Source: Plantago major
Taxonomy: Eukaryota; Streptophyta; Magnoliopsida; Lamiales; Plantaginaceae
Length of the DNA: 64,000 nt
Assembly (NCBI GenBank): GCA_026545765.1
Contig: CM048844.1
Span: 61,738,545 to 61,802,544, forward strand
Direction of reading: 5' to 3'
Position numbers and translations under genes: made by a program. The notes beneath the pieces are model-generated. The model did no database searches. It was not told the DNA's origin and saw only the letters and a list, made by a program, of their open reading frames with translations. Each line of letters opens with the position of its first letter. The first letter of the stretch is position 1. Shown here piece by piece: positions 10,561 through 21,612 of this stretch.

Positions 10561-11400
10561 TGCAGAAAAACTTAGCAGAAATTAAAGACAGATTTCGGAG
10601 AAGATTTGCAGAAAAAGTTGATGTTTTTGCTATTTTCGTGCTTAAAAAATGTGAGTTTAGGCAAAAGTGATTTCCTTTGCCATAAACTGTTTTATATAGC
10701 AATGCAAATTCAAAGATACAAATGAATTTTGTATCTACATATCTCGCAGTCTGCATAAGGTGTGGGTGAAAAAGCGGTTTTGCATTAAATGCGAGTGGGC
10801 CTTATTCTGGGTTACAGTGCTAGTGGGCAGTTGTGACGCATCTGATCTGTTGAATTGCTAACGCCATATCTTTTAATGGTTGAGATTGATTTCTCAGCAA
10901 TGATCACAATCAACTCATGTAATTGTGCCCAATTAATGCTATTTGGCTAATAGCTATCTGAGTCTCTTTCGATTCTCAGTAATCTGTAACTAGGAGACAA
11001 ACTGGTTTCTGAGCTTATTAATTAAGCGTCTAGTCTGTTTAAAAATTATAATAAAAATGGAAATTTTACAAAACACAAAAGATAGTCAACTTCTGACAGA
11101 TAGTACTATTTGTCGACTTCTCTTCTTTTGTGTTCCCCCCTTACTCAGTGACCTCACATATCTGAATACCCGTTTCAAATACCTCTTTAATCAATTTCAC
11201 TCAAAGCCTTGATATCTGAGTACCTGTCTCAGATATCTCTTTCTCTTTTAAAAGTACCTTTCTTTATAGATAGCCTTTCTCTTCTATTATGGCTTACTGA
11301 GTCCCCGTCTCAGTGACCAAATTAGCACTTTGGCAATTCCATTAACCCAACACTATGTCTCAAGGTTAGGAATCTGCTCTCTTGCAGAGGCTTTTTGAAG
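10561..11400 (-). other. Spacer between pol and ORF3 in S-B
   Basis: This is non-coding and collinear with 53376-54254 of S-D and 30000-30650 of S-C. It includes GTTTATGGCAAAGGAAATCAC, a TATA-like box, and the pol-proximal part rich in GATATCTGAG-like words. Confidence 0.7.
10689..10700 (-). promoter_or_regulatory. TATA-like box upstream of ORF3 (S-B)
   Basis: The minus strand reads GCTATATAAAAC, a good plant TATA box, in the pol-ORF3 spacer. The same site in S-D reads GCTATATATATT (54063-54074). It may drive ORF3 as its own transcript. This is inference from sequence only. Confidence 0.5.
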
Positions 11401-13056
11401 ATATCTGCAAGTTGGTCTTCTATTCCAATCTAGAATATCTCAATATTGTCTGTTTTCAACATGATCTCTAATGAAGTGGTGTCTAACATAAATGTGCTTG
11501 GCTCTTGCATGGAACTTAGGATTCTGAGTTAATGCAATAGCACTTGTGTTGTTACGGAAAATGGGAGTTTTCTCATCATTGATCTCATAGTCTATGAGTT
11601 GTTGTTGTATCCACAAGATTTGTGACGCACAACACCCATCAACAATATACTCTGCTTCTGTGGTTGATGTGGCAATTAAGTTTTGTTTCTTGCTGAACCA
11701 TGATATTAGTCTGGTACCAAGTAATTGACATGTTCCTGAGGTACTTTTTCTATCAAGGATTGATCCGGCATAGCCAGTATCAGAATAGCCAACTAAACTC
11801 AAGCCACTCTCTTCTGGATACCACAATCCAACTTCTACAATACCTTTGACATACCATAAAATCTTCATAGCAGTGTTATAGTGTGATTACATTAGATTTG
11901 TCTGAAATTTTGCACATACACCAACTGCATATTGAATACCTTGTCTGCTTGTTGTGAGGTAAAGTAGAGACCCAATTAATTTCCTATACTTGTGTTCATC
12001 AACACTCTTGTCAGATTCAGTATAAGTCATCTTGGTTCCAATACTCATAGGTATCTTAGCATTCTTTTAAGAAGGCTTCAGATTAAACTTATTGGGCATG
12101 TCTTTTGAATACTTTGTTTGACTAATGAATATTCCATCAACAAGTTGCTTGACTTGCAACCCCATGAAGTAATTCAATTCTCCCATCATGCTCATCTCAA
12201 ATTTTCTTTTCATGAGCTCAGCAAAGTCTTCACAAAGTTCCTTGTCCTTAGATCCAAAGACTATGTCATCAACATAAACTTGTACTAAGAGTAGTTTTCC
12301 ATCATGGTTCAATGTAAAGAGTGTTTTATCAACTTCTCCTTTATTGAATCCACTTTCCAGCAAGTACTTCACCAATGTGTGAGACCATGCTCTTGGAGCT
12401 TATTTAAGTCCATACAGAGCTTTTGGAAACTTATAGACCATCTTGCTTTCTGAGGAAACTTCAAAACCAGGTGGTTGCTCAACATAGACTTCCCCAGCAA
12501 GCTCACCATTTAGGAATGCACTCTTGACATCCATTTGGTAAACTTTAAAGTCATTATGAGCTGCAAAGGCTAGAAATAGTCTGATTGCATCCAATCTTGC
12601 AACTGGAGGATATGACTCATCAAAATCTAGTCCTTCAGTCTGGGTGAATGCCTTGGCAACCAACCTTGCTTTGTTTCTGGTTATTTCACCAGATTCATTC
12701 ATCTTGTTTCTGAAAACCCACTTTCTTCCTATGACAAATATTCCATCAATGTAGGGAATTAGTTTCTAGACTTTATTTCTCTCAAATTGATCTAACTCTT
12801 CTTGCATTGCTAAGATCCAATCTTGGTGTTTCAATGCTTCTTTAATGGTCTTTGGTTCAATGTCTGAGATGAAACATCCATAGAGAGAATTTGCATTTTT
12901 AGCAATTGCTCTCCTAGTTCTTACCCCTTTCTCTAACAGACCTACCACATCCTTTGCAGGATGATCTCTTATCCATTTCATGATGGGTTTAGAATTAGTA
13001 GGATCATTATAATTTTGATTCATTTCTGTATCATTATGATCATGATAAGATACTTG
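11401..13056 (-). pseudogene. Sirevirus pol remnant: RT and RNase H (S-B)
   Basis: The conceptual product contains [20 protein letters not shown] and [20 protein letters not shown] (RT palm and fingers), VQVYVDDIVFGSKDKELCED (catalytic YVDD), and the copia RNase H signature STTEAEYIVDGCCASQILWI near 11620-11690. Upstream (higher coordinates), KPIMKWIRDHPAKDV is the conserved linker between IN and RT. It is broken in several places. Confidence 0.85.
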
Positions 13057-13061
13057 TTCAG
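13057..13061. repeat. Target-site duplication TTCAG (left)
   Basis: TTCAG flanks the solo LTR at 13057-13061 and again at 14485-14489, a perfect 5-bp duplication. Confidence 0.9.
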
Positions 13062-14484
13062 TGTTGGTCCAGATAACGGCAAAGTAAAAGACTAGGAGGG
13101 GGAGGTTGAATAGTCTTTTAAACTTTTGTCGATAAACACAGTTTCTCAGAAACCTGGGGGTTTCTAATACTTAAATTCAGAGCGCGGAAGACTTTAAGAT
13201 AGGTAAGTGCAGAAACAATAAGTAAGTGTGTGTGCTTTGCTGAACGATAAATACAGAAAGGTAAATAACACAGCAAGTATAATGGTATCTGGAAGTGGCG
13301 TAATCCTCCAACTAATCCACTTCGGTCTTTCTGAGACCTAGAATTCACTAGAACAGATAATTGAGTTCACCTTACGAAAATCCTATTCTAAGATTCTTAA
13401 ACAATTGGTTCCCAACCAAATGTTCCCCCTGAGTTATTCCCTAGCTCCTAGAGCTAAGTACTTCCTCTACTCAGATAACCTTGGAGTTATTCCCTGATTT
13501 CCCAAATCAAGTACTTCCTCTACTCCACGCCTTGATGGTGTTGGTTATAAGGTTTGTCAGAGAGGCTTCTCGTATAACTTTTCAATTATGTTTTCAGAGA
13601 GCCTAATAGAACAAGACTACTTAATACACTTGTTCAATGTATGGAAATCTGCTCTTTACTGACCCAAGTAATTGATGTCCGTTCTGGAGAATGAGCTTCG
13701 GAAAGGTTATCTGACAGTTCAACTCTTTCACGAATAACAATCTCTTGTTAAGGTTCAGGACAACTTAGAACTACTAGTGATTCTTCAAATGTAAAGCTTT
13801 CAGAAAGGGTAGTAGAGTGCTTGAGAGAATACTTTGCTAGATTGTAAGTTTGCAAGTTAGATCGTTCTTCGGTCGTATTTCTGAGCATCTAAGTGTGTGA
13901 TATTTATAGATGAATTAGAGAGTCGTTGGGATGTTATCCGTTAGACACAATTCAAATTCAGTCTATACTTATCTTGAAATGAGTACTCAGAAGTCCTTGT
14001 CTCATATCTCAGAGAGGACTGTGCTTTAGCGGCTTTTCTGCCGATGCAATTAATGCATATGTACTATTTCTTGTCCTGTAGTCTTCAACGGATACATTAG
14101 CCTTTCTGATGGCTTGCATGCTCCATACTCATGATGTCATATGTTCCAGAATCATGTTTCAAAAGTAACTAAATGTACTTAAGAAAGGATTAAGGACATA
14201 GTCTTTCCGAGTGAGACTAAACCTTGGTGTCTTCATAAATCTTGTGCAATCTCCGGTCATGTAATCTTCAAAAAAGCTCCATTGCTAGGATTGATCTTCA
14301 TGGTCTTCTTGAAATAAAAATTACACTCAGAGACCTATAATCCTAATACAAGATTTACTAGACTAATTATACTCAGTGATTTCCTCTTTTACAATGTTCA
14401 AGTGAACCAAGAGTACTTAATCACCTTTCTGGCTAAGATAAGAAATGTGATGAATGATCAAAATACTAACAGATATTTCTAACA
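13062..14484 (-). mobile_element. Solo Sirevirus LTR
   Basis: On the minus strand it starts TGTTAGAAATATCTG and ends TTATCTGGACCAACA, 1423 bp, flanked by the perfect TTCAG duplication. The host pol sequence of S-B continues on both sides. This is the footprint of an element that integrated and later lost its body by LTR-LTR recombination. It holds a minus-strand TATA box at 13900-13909. Confidence 0.93.
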
Positions 14485-14489
14485 TTCAG
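14485..14489. repeat. Target-site duplication TTCAG (right)
   Basis: Partner of 13057-13061. Confidence 0.9.
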
Positions 14490-14954
14490 TATCTGAGATA
14501 TCTAGCACTTGTGATGTGCTTGGGATATCTGACACTTGTTCAGTGTCCTGGGTATGTGAGACAAGATTCACAGCAACTTCCTGCTCAGTTACCTCTTCAT
14601 GATGAGAATTCTAAGTGTCTTGATTCATTTGTGAATTTCTCATAGGAAACTCTTCATCATGTCTTAGAGTCATCTGGTTGTTACTTGGCAATGGTTGCCT
14701 TTCTTCGTCAAACTCATCCTCTAAATGAATGACAAAATTATTTCCTTGTTGAGATTGTTGTTCAGAATCTTTGATCATAAGTCCTTTGAACCTATCTGAG
14801 AGTTCTTCATTCAAAGGTACTTTCTTGTTTCCTTCATAGAAAACTACATGGACAGATTCTTCAACCCTTTGTGTCCTTTTGTTGTAGTTTCTGTAAGCTT
14901 TGCTATTCATTAAATAACCAAGAAATACACCTTCATCTGCCCTTGGTTGAAATA
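14490..14954 (-). pseudogene. Sirevirus pol remnant: integrase C-terminal region (S-B)
   Basis: The product includes ADEGVFLGYLMNSKAYRNYN, RVEESVHVVFYEGNKKVPLN and MTLRHDEEFPMRNSQMNQDT. The first is the copia integrase C-terminal GYS-type module; the rest is the acidic linker before RT. Sirevirus S-C begins at 14955. Confidence 0.85.
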
Positions 14955-16374
14955 TATTAGTCCAGATAACGATAAAGTAAAAGAATGGAGGGGGGGGGGG
15001 GTGAATAGTCTTTTTGAACTTTTGACGATAAAATAATTTCTTAGATATCTGTGAAGGTATCTGATACTTATATTCAGAGAGCGGAAGACTTCTGTGATAA
15101 GTGCACGTGCTCAGCAAGTTATAATGTGTGTAAGTACTCAGCAAGCAATAAATACGCAATAAGTAAAGTGCGGTATGTAAATAATACAAAGCTTTATAGT
15201 GGTATCTGAGGGTGGCGTAATCCCTTAACTAATCCACTCGTCCTTTCTCAGGACTTGAATCTACTAAGATAAGATGATGAGTTCCCCTTACAAAATCCTA
15301 TCTCTTGTTCCCTTTAACACTAGGTACCCAACCAAGTGTTCCCCCTGAGTTATTCCATGGTTTTCTCAACCAAGTACTTCCTCTACTCAGTAACCTTTGA
15401 GCTATTCCTCAACTTCCAAAGCCAAGTACTTCCTATGCTCAACGTCTGTGTGGTGTTGGTTATGGTACTTTGTCAGGTGAGCAGGCTCTTAATAACTTAT
15501 ACAGTTATCAAGGAGTGCTCTGTAGAAACAAGCTCACTTAATACAATTTTCAATGTATGGTAAGTTATTTTTTACTGACCCAAGTTTTGATGTTGTTCAA
15601 GAGAATGAATCTCATATATTAGTCGCAACTATATCTTCTAGATTCAACACTTTCACAATATGCAATTCTTGTTTAAGGATCAGGACCCTTAGAACTTTCG
15701 TGGTACTTAGAATTCAAAAGCTTTAGTCGAAACAGTAAGCTAGAGAGTAAGTAGGCAGATGGCTTGTATGCTTGAAAGTATATTGCAAGTGATGTTCAGT
15801 CTAAGTGGTGATATTTATAGCTGAAAATTATGTCGTTTGTATAGTATCAGTTAGGCACAATGAAATTTAAAATATTGATATATGAAGTTAGTACGACAGT
15901 GAGCTTTTGCTCAGCCATCTCTGTCTGCGTAATTAATGCACTGTACTAACTTTTGTCCTATAGTGTCAACGGAACAATGCAAGCTTTCTGAGACATTGCG
16001 AGTCCTTACTCAGTGACCATTATACATCAGACACCTATTGTAATACTTGTCTTCCAAAGATACTTAATTTCTTCAAGGTATCTGAGCCAAGGTTTCTGAG
16101 GAGACACTTCTCCTTAGTCTTCAGCAATCTTGTGCAGTCTTCTGATCTTCAATAATGACTTCCTTCAGCTGGATGCTTCCTTCTTGGTCTTCTTCAAAGA
16201 TACAAAAATTACACTCAGAGACCCTAACATCCTATACAATATTTGCTAGACTAACATACTCAGTAAGCCTGCTCTTTTACAAAGTTCAAGTGAACTAAGA
16301 GTACAGGTCACCTTTCTGAGCTAAGATAAGTCATTAGGGTTTACTGATCAAAATCTAAATAGATATTCCTAACA
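14955..16374 (-). mobile_element. 3' LTR of Sirevirus S-C
   Basis: The minus strand starts TGTTAGGAATATCTATTTAG at 16374, next to the polypurine tract, and ends CTGGACTAATA, a slightly altered CTGGACCAACA, at 14955. Length is 1420 bp. A TATA box lies at 15811-15820 and a long G run (C on the LTR strand) near 14989-15001. Confidence 0.88.
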
Positions 16375-16729
16375 AATTTCCCCCTTTTTGATCAGTCACC
16401 TATTACTTTCAGAAAACCTATCTTGAATTGGATGAGGAAACAATCCAACACTTAAACATTTCTTATGATCTTTTATTTCTTTTATTTAAGTACAGAAAGT
16501 AAACATCAACCAAATCACAAGGTGTGATCTTTGCTGACAAGTTATCTTTTTCATTAGATAGTTATCTGATAGTAGGTTCATCAGTTAGAATTATAATTGA
16601 AGTACAGATAACTTTTACAAGATAAACAATAAATTACAATCAGCAAAAATAAAAAATACACAACTATATAGGACAATAGGAATGTCCAAGTGAACATCCT
16701 ATAAATTGGTCTTCAAGTCATCATCTTTG
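16375..16729 (-). other. 3' UTR and polypurine tract of S-C
   Basis: AAAAAGGGGGAAATT on the minus strand abuts the LTR. TTAAATAAAAGAAATAAAAG near 16490 is a likely poly(A) signal. Otherwise it is AT-rich and non-coding. Confidence 0.75.
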
Positions 16730-17549
16730 TTAGCTTTCTGTATCTGGGTATATGAAGTCACCATATCTGATAATATCAATAGAGTAATCAAACAGGTAGG
16801 TTCTCACAGCCATTTCAACGCTGCTTGAGAACTCAACATTATCTCTATAGGATTTTGTGGGTCTTCTCTTGCTAGTTTGTTCAACCCAGTAGTATCTTGC
16901 CCTGATCCAAGAATGATCAATCTGAATAGGGGACAAATTGTATCTTTCATAGATTGTCCTTAGATACTTCAGATCTTGCTGGTAATCTTCTTTAGTAAGG
17001 TAGAAGGACTCATAAGCATGTACTGCTAGTCTTGGCTTTGTTCCAGTACCAAATACATTCTCAATTCTGTGTACATCAACATGCTTATAGTATGGGCAAG
17101 TTTCAGATAGCTCCTTCTTCATACTGAAACTTGCCAATACTATAAGCCTTTGTCTGACAAGAATTTCAAAATCAAGTGCATCCTTTATCTTATCCTTTGG
17201 CACTAGATCTACTCTGTTCTTTCTCCAAGCTATCATTTGAAGGTAGACTGGTACTGGGAAGCCTTCTTTGTTTAGTAGCAAATTTCTCACAAACATTACC
17301 CATTAACCATTCTTGCACTTGTAGATTTCAGAGTTTAGATCAATTTGATTCTGAGTATACTTAATGATAGCTTCCTCAAGGCTAAAATCCTCTGAATTCT
17401 TTGATCCTTTCTCTGACCTTCTTCTGTCTTACAGCTTCTCTTCTTGAGAGTTTGTAACTAGATGTACCTTTCTGGGTAGGTACTATAGTTGTTAGCTCCG
17501 ATGGATTGCTTGAGTGTCTTCTCTGTATGAGAGGAGCATCATCTTCCTC

Positions 17550-17597
17550 ATCCTCATCTTCATCATCATCATCATCATCATCATTATCATCATCATC
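17550..17597. repeat. (ATC/GAT)n microsatellite in the ORF3 acidic tract
   Basis: A run of ATC triplets (GAT on the coding strand) encodes poly-Asp in S-C ORF3. It corresponds to the mixed Asp/Glu block of S-A near 2350 and S-B near 10130. Confidence 0.9.
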
Positions 17598-19448
17598 TTG
17601 ATGAGGTTGCACTATGTCTTTGCATCCATCATTGTTTCCTCTTCTTCTCCTTCCAAATACATTTTCTTCATCCTCAGCATAGTCTATATGTCTTCTCCTT
17701 GAGCTCTTGGCAGCAATAGGAGGTTTCTGAGACCCTGTCCTAGTGACTCTTCTTTCAGTAGCAGTTACTAATTGAAGTTGACTAGGGGTTGTAGAGTGAG
17801 GTTGGGCATCTTCAGATATCATCTTTTGTTTGCCTTTCCCTTTGGTAGCTTTTCTAGTTCTTTCACCCTTAGTCATAGGAGGATGATCAAAATTATCCAC
17901 TATTTTCACAAAGGAATCTGACAGTGATTCAAAATTCCTATGTACGCTGTTGTACGCTTGGGATAATTGTTACAATTCTGCTCTAAGTGCAATATTCGGA
18001 TGTGCGAATCCATTTTCTGCATCTGTCAGCTTTGAAACTTTAGTGACTACTTGAATTGTAGTAGTCATGGCAAGATCAGCAAGAGTATCTGCAAACTGCA
18101 TGAGCTGTTCATCTGATTTCCTTAGCATAGCACGATGTTGTTGTTCCAGACCAATGCTGGAGGTCCTTCTTGCAATTATTTAAGCAAGCTTGCGGTATGA
18201 AGGAGGCACGGATGCAATTAATTACTTTTTTTTATCTTCTAGCTCCTTGAACTGCTCTAACATTTGTTGGGATCTCATCTCATAATCCTCAAACTCATCA
18301 TCAAGAATTTGGATGTGGACAAGAGAAAAAAGGTCTTTTTAGACACAGTTCTGAGGTTGACTATGGTCATGAGCTTTCTGAGTGTTGTCCTCCTTGTATT
18401 CTTCTTCTTCATCACTCCAGGCATCTTCAATGTCTAGGTCAGCAACCTTTGTTGGCAAAGTCTTCTTCCCTTTGCTTGAAGAGGGCATATCTTTCCCTGT
18501 TTCTTCCTCTGGAGTTTCTTCAGCATCCAAATCCTTAGCAAATGCTTTTGCAGCAAGTTGGATTTACTTTTGCTCAGCAAGGACTTCTGCTGCCTTGCGA
18601 CTTAATCCCTCAACCTATCTTAGGTTGGCTTGTCTTTCTGCCATCTTGATTTCCAGCTCAAGATGCAGTCTTGTTTCTTTTTCCAACAAAGCTCTAAGTT
18701 TAGCTACTGTGTATTCAGCTTCCTGGATCATCTTTGGAGTGTCTTCAGAATGCTCATCCTCTAATATTTCCGTAGATTCTTGCTGTTGAGTATGATGACT
18801 TGATGATCTGGAAGGAGATGGAGGAGGGGATTTTTTATTTGTCCTCTCAGGTTGCTTTTTAGCAGCTGAGGCAGTTTTTGTTCCAGCAATCCCTCATGTG
18901 CCTCGTGCAGGGCCATCATCATCATCCTTGGGATCATCATCCATCTTGTGAGCAGATGGAGATGGAGACTTTGGTTTTTCAACATCATTTTCACCAGTCT
19001 CATCATATTCTTCATCTTCAGATACCAGGTTAATGACCTCTGGTAAAGTGACCATTTGACCATTGAGCTCTTCTTGCTAAGTGGGAGCAATCTGCAATGT
19101 TTTGGGAAGGATTGGCCTTAAAGCCATTTCCAGTCTGGCCTAGCCATCTGCTTGCTCAAAAGCTTGAATAAGTTTGCGCGCCACTTCCTTTCTGAACCTC
19201 TTGTCCATCAGCTTGGAAAAAGAGTATTGTTCATAAGGGAACATGTTATGCACATGGTTCTCAAGATCAATTGCCTGTGCCCTTCTTGTAGGAGCATCAA
19301 GAATTCTGACGACCTCATCAATATGGGAGCTCCTTATTTTCTGCCATTGTGTGAAGTAGTTAAAGTGTCTGGGGACAGTATGATTCTTGAAGAACGGAAG
19401 GAGATCCTGGTAATGATCAGCAGGAACCCTTATGGTGCTTGAAAGAGC

Positions 19449-19529
19449 CTGAAAGAAAATGGAGTTTTGATTAAGTATCAAAACTTGTTCAGATATGTGA
19501 GTATCAAAGGTGCCAGATTTCTGAGTTAC
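19449..19529 (-). other. Candidate intron/exitron in S-C ORF3 (81 bp)
   Basis: The minus strand begins GTAACTCAG and ends CCATTTTCTTTCAG. It aligns with the S-D candidate at 56848-56924. Its length is a multiple of three and it is open in frame in this copy. Confidence 0.5.
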
Positions 19530-19643
19530 ATGTGTTGCAACAACAGGATCATATAACTTGACCAGTGAGGTGGAAGGACGCTCAGATATCTTCGGAGCAG
19601 ACTTGGCCGTCTTATCCTCTTCAACTTCCATTTCTTCCTGAAC

Positions 19644-19718
19644 CTGAGAATAAAATGTGTTAGTACACTTAGAAAGATTTAGTAGGATTTCACACACATT
19701 GGTATCTGAGATTTCTAC
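19644..19718 (-). other. Candidate intron/exitron in S-C ORF3 (75 bp)
   Basis: The minus strand begins GTAGAAATCTCAG and ends TTTTATTCTCAG, followed by GTTCAGGAAG. It aligns with 56418-56496 of S-D (exon GTTCAAAAAG). It is a multiple of three and open in frame here. Confidence 0.5.
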
Positions 19719-19808
19719 CTCTCTGACAGGAGGCTCAGATATTTGTTTCTCAGAGACCTCTGATGTCTTTGGCTTTTCAGCCACATCATCTTTCTTCTCA
19801 GTTGGAGC

Positions 19809-19886
19809 CTTTAAGAAATATAAGAATGGGTTAGAAAGTTCATTGGAGGGAGATTTCTGAGAAAACAAACTAGAATCTTCAGCTAC
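19809..19886 (-). other. Candidate intron/exitron in S-C ORF3 (78 bp)
   Basis: The minus strand begins GTAGCTGAAG and ends TATTTCTTAAAG, followed by GCTCCAACTGAGAAG. The same exon start follows the S-D candidate at 56223-56307. It is a multiple of three and open in frame here. Confidence 0.5.
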
Positions 19887-20242
19887 CTGTGTGACAGGCT
19901 CAGATTCCTTGTTGATGTAGGGTACAAAATCCTCCTTCTCATAATGTGAAGGAAGCTTTCGAGCTTCTTCTCCTTCCTCTTGTGTAGGAAGCTTTTCAGC
20001 TTCCTCTCCTTCCTTATTTTCTTTATAAGCATTTAACAAAGTTTAATCACATTAAAAACAAAACATATAACATAGAATTTGTAACAAGTAGAGATGTAAA
20101 CCACTCAGTAACCTGATCAGTGTCAAGCTGATTGGTATCTGGAACTTGTTTGGGTTCCATGCTTTGGTCTTGTTGTCCAGTGACCGTAGCTCTGTTTGAA
20201 GTTTCAAGCACTTCAAGCCTTTCCTGAGTCTTGGGCTTAGTT

Positions 20243-20247
20243 GCGTC
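20243..20247. repeat. Target-site duplication of T-3 (left, GCGTC)
   Basis: GCGTC at 20243-20247 pairs with GCCTC at 28356-28360 (4 of 5 bases). The homologous uninterrupted place in S-D ORF3 near 55898 reads GGGGAGGCAACTGAG, which confirms the insertion point on the other strand. Confidence 0.8.
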
Positions 20248-21430
20248 TGATGAGACAATATTCCAACGTCTCATTTGGTCTCTTTGTCTTTAGTTTTGTA
20301 GTCTTTTTAGTTCGTTTTTACACTTTGGTGTTTTGTTTGTGTTTTGCAGAAATTTGTGTCTTTTGAGCCGTATGAAGACAAGCTGGTTAGCATGGCTCGC
20401 CGCGGCAAGGGATTCAGTTCGCCGCGGTGAGATTTTACGAGCTTGGCATTGGAAGTTCCAGCATGGCTCGCCGCGGCGAGGAAATCAGTCCGCCGCGGCA
20501 ACATTTTACGAGTTATGCTCCTGTTTGAAGATTGAAGCTCGCCACGGTGAAGGAATTGGTCCGCCAAGTAGATTATGCGAAATGGATATTAAGATGACAT
20601 AGCTACGGCGAGCTATTTCTTCCGTCGCGGCGAGCGATGCAGATTTTATTTTATTTTCCTTATTAGATTAGAATTTTGATTTCTTCTCATTCATACTTCT
20701 TTTAACCTAGTTTTGAGAAAAGCTCCAGGAGCCATACATTCACATTGAGACATCTTTGGAGCTTGGTTATTCATTGATTTTATTCATCAAGATTATTGGT
20801 ATTGCTTTGTTCTTTACAATTCGTTCTTTATCTTATTAATTGAATTGTATGTTATTGCATGCGAGTTTTCATCTATGTTTCACATGATTATTACCATGAA
20901 TCTTTGCATGTAATTATCAAGTATGAGTAGATAAACACTTTGAATACAATAGTATGTGAAGATTATGCATATTCGTTCTATGGTTTATCAAAGCACTCAT
21001 ATAGGTTAGTCTTGTATAAAATCTTCGTAAAAACCTTCAATTCGATAAGTCCGTATTAAATTCTCTAAATTGACGACTCACGATTTCTCCAGTATAATAT
21101 CTTCTAAGAACAATTGGTTGAATCGAATTGATTGATTTTCTGTACTACGACCGTGTGACAAATATGAGTGCTATCCCTAGTTCGAATTAGCATAATTGGA
21201 TCTTGCTACTGTATTCATCTTTCTCTCATTGTTAATCGTTATCTTAGCTTTAATTAAACTAGTTAGCAGTACAACTAAACCATCAATTTGATTATTACTC
21301 GCAAGTATCTGTTTACTCTCACTACTACATAGCTTAATTAATTCCCTAGAGATCGATCACGAGTTAGGCTTTAGTCTACAACTACAGCTTATTCTCTAAT
21401 TGCTTTTTAGAGTATAATTTGAGCTTATCA
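20248..21430 (+). mobile_element. 5' LTR of T-3
   Basis: It starts TGATGAGACAATATTCC and ends GAGCTTATCA, 1183 bp. It is closely similar to 27139-28355 throughout. The primer site follows directly. A GC-rich palindrome cluster lies at 20396-20635. Confidence 0.93.
20396..20635. repeat. CTCGCCGCGGCGAG palindrome cluster (T-3 5' LTR)
   Basis: About six imperfect copies of the 14-bp palindrome CTCGCCGCGGCGAG are separated by 20-45 bp spacers, several containing TTTACGAG or similar. The cluster is a GC-rich island in an AT-rich LTR. Confidence 0.9.
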
Positions 21431-21434
21431 AATT

Positions 21435-21452
21435 TTGCGCAGCTGCCGGGGA
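21435..21452 (+). other. Primer-binding site of T-3
   Basis: TTGCGCAGCTGCCGGGGA is a slightly degenerate form of the tRNA-Asp-type site TGGCGCCGCTGCCGGGGA, placed four bases after the LTR end. The minus-strand sites of T-2, T-4 and T-5 are closer to consensus. Confidence 0.8.
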
Positions 21453-21612
21453 ATTAATTCCTACTGTAGCATGTGGGTGTAATATTTTACTTGTTTTTGT
21501 TTTACTTACCTACGATTTCTACACTAACAGAAACTAAGATTTTTCGAGGTTTTTGATTTTGTAGAAGAACCTTTGCAGGTTTATACCCGGTACAAGATCG
21601 CAAGGAACACCT

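Larger units (their letters stand above)
8884..14954 (-). mobile_element. Sirevirus copy S-B, 3' half
   Basis: On the minus strand it holds the integrase C-terminal region, RT, RNase H, the pol-ORF3 spacer, the C-terminal part of ORF3, 3' UTR, polypurine tract and the first 40 bp or so of a 3' LTR (8884-8926, CTAGCA edge). A solo Sirevirus LTR is inserted at 13062-14484. The upstream side is cut by S-C at 14955. It is broken, with more than a handful of breaks. Confidence 0.85.
16730..20242 (-). pseudogene. Sirevirus ORF3, middle and C-terminal part (S-C)
   Basis: From high to low coordinates the product has a Ser/Glu-rich segment with repeated VSE/ISEP words (KTSEVSEKQISEPPV), a block SSHIDEVVRILDAPTRRAQA then ENHVHNMFPYEQYSF and RKEVARKLIQAFEQADG, an acidic/coiled-coil stretch near 18340-18790, the SPMTKGE motif, an Asp-rich run, and the C-terminal CPYYKHVDVHRIENVFGTG module ending FIYPDTES. 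Three 75-81 bp GT...AG segments lie within it. No membrane segment or signal peptide is visible. T-3 sits between this part and the N-terminal part. The function is unknown. It is broken in several places. Confidence 0.75.

Noticed and set aside
18382-18789. A 135-residue plus-strand ORF (Ser-rich)
   Set aside because: It is the antisense of the Glu/Asp-rich ORF3 coding strand, which yields Ser/Leu-rich shadow frames.
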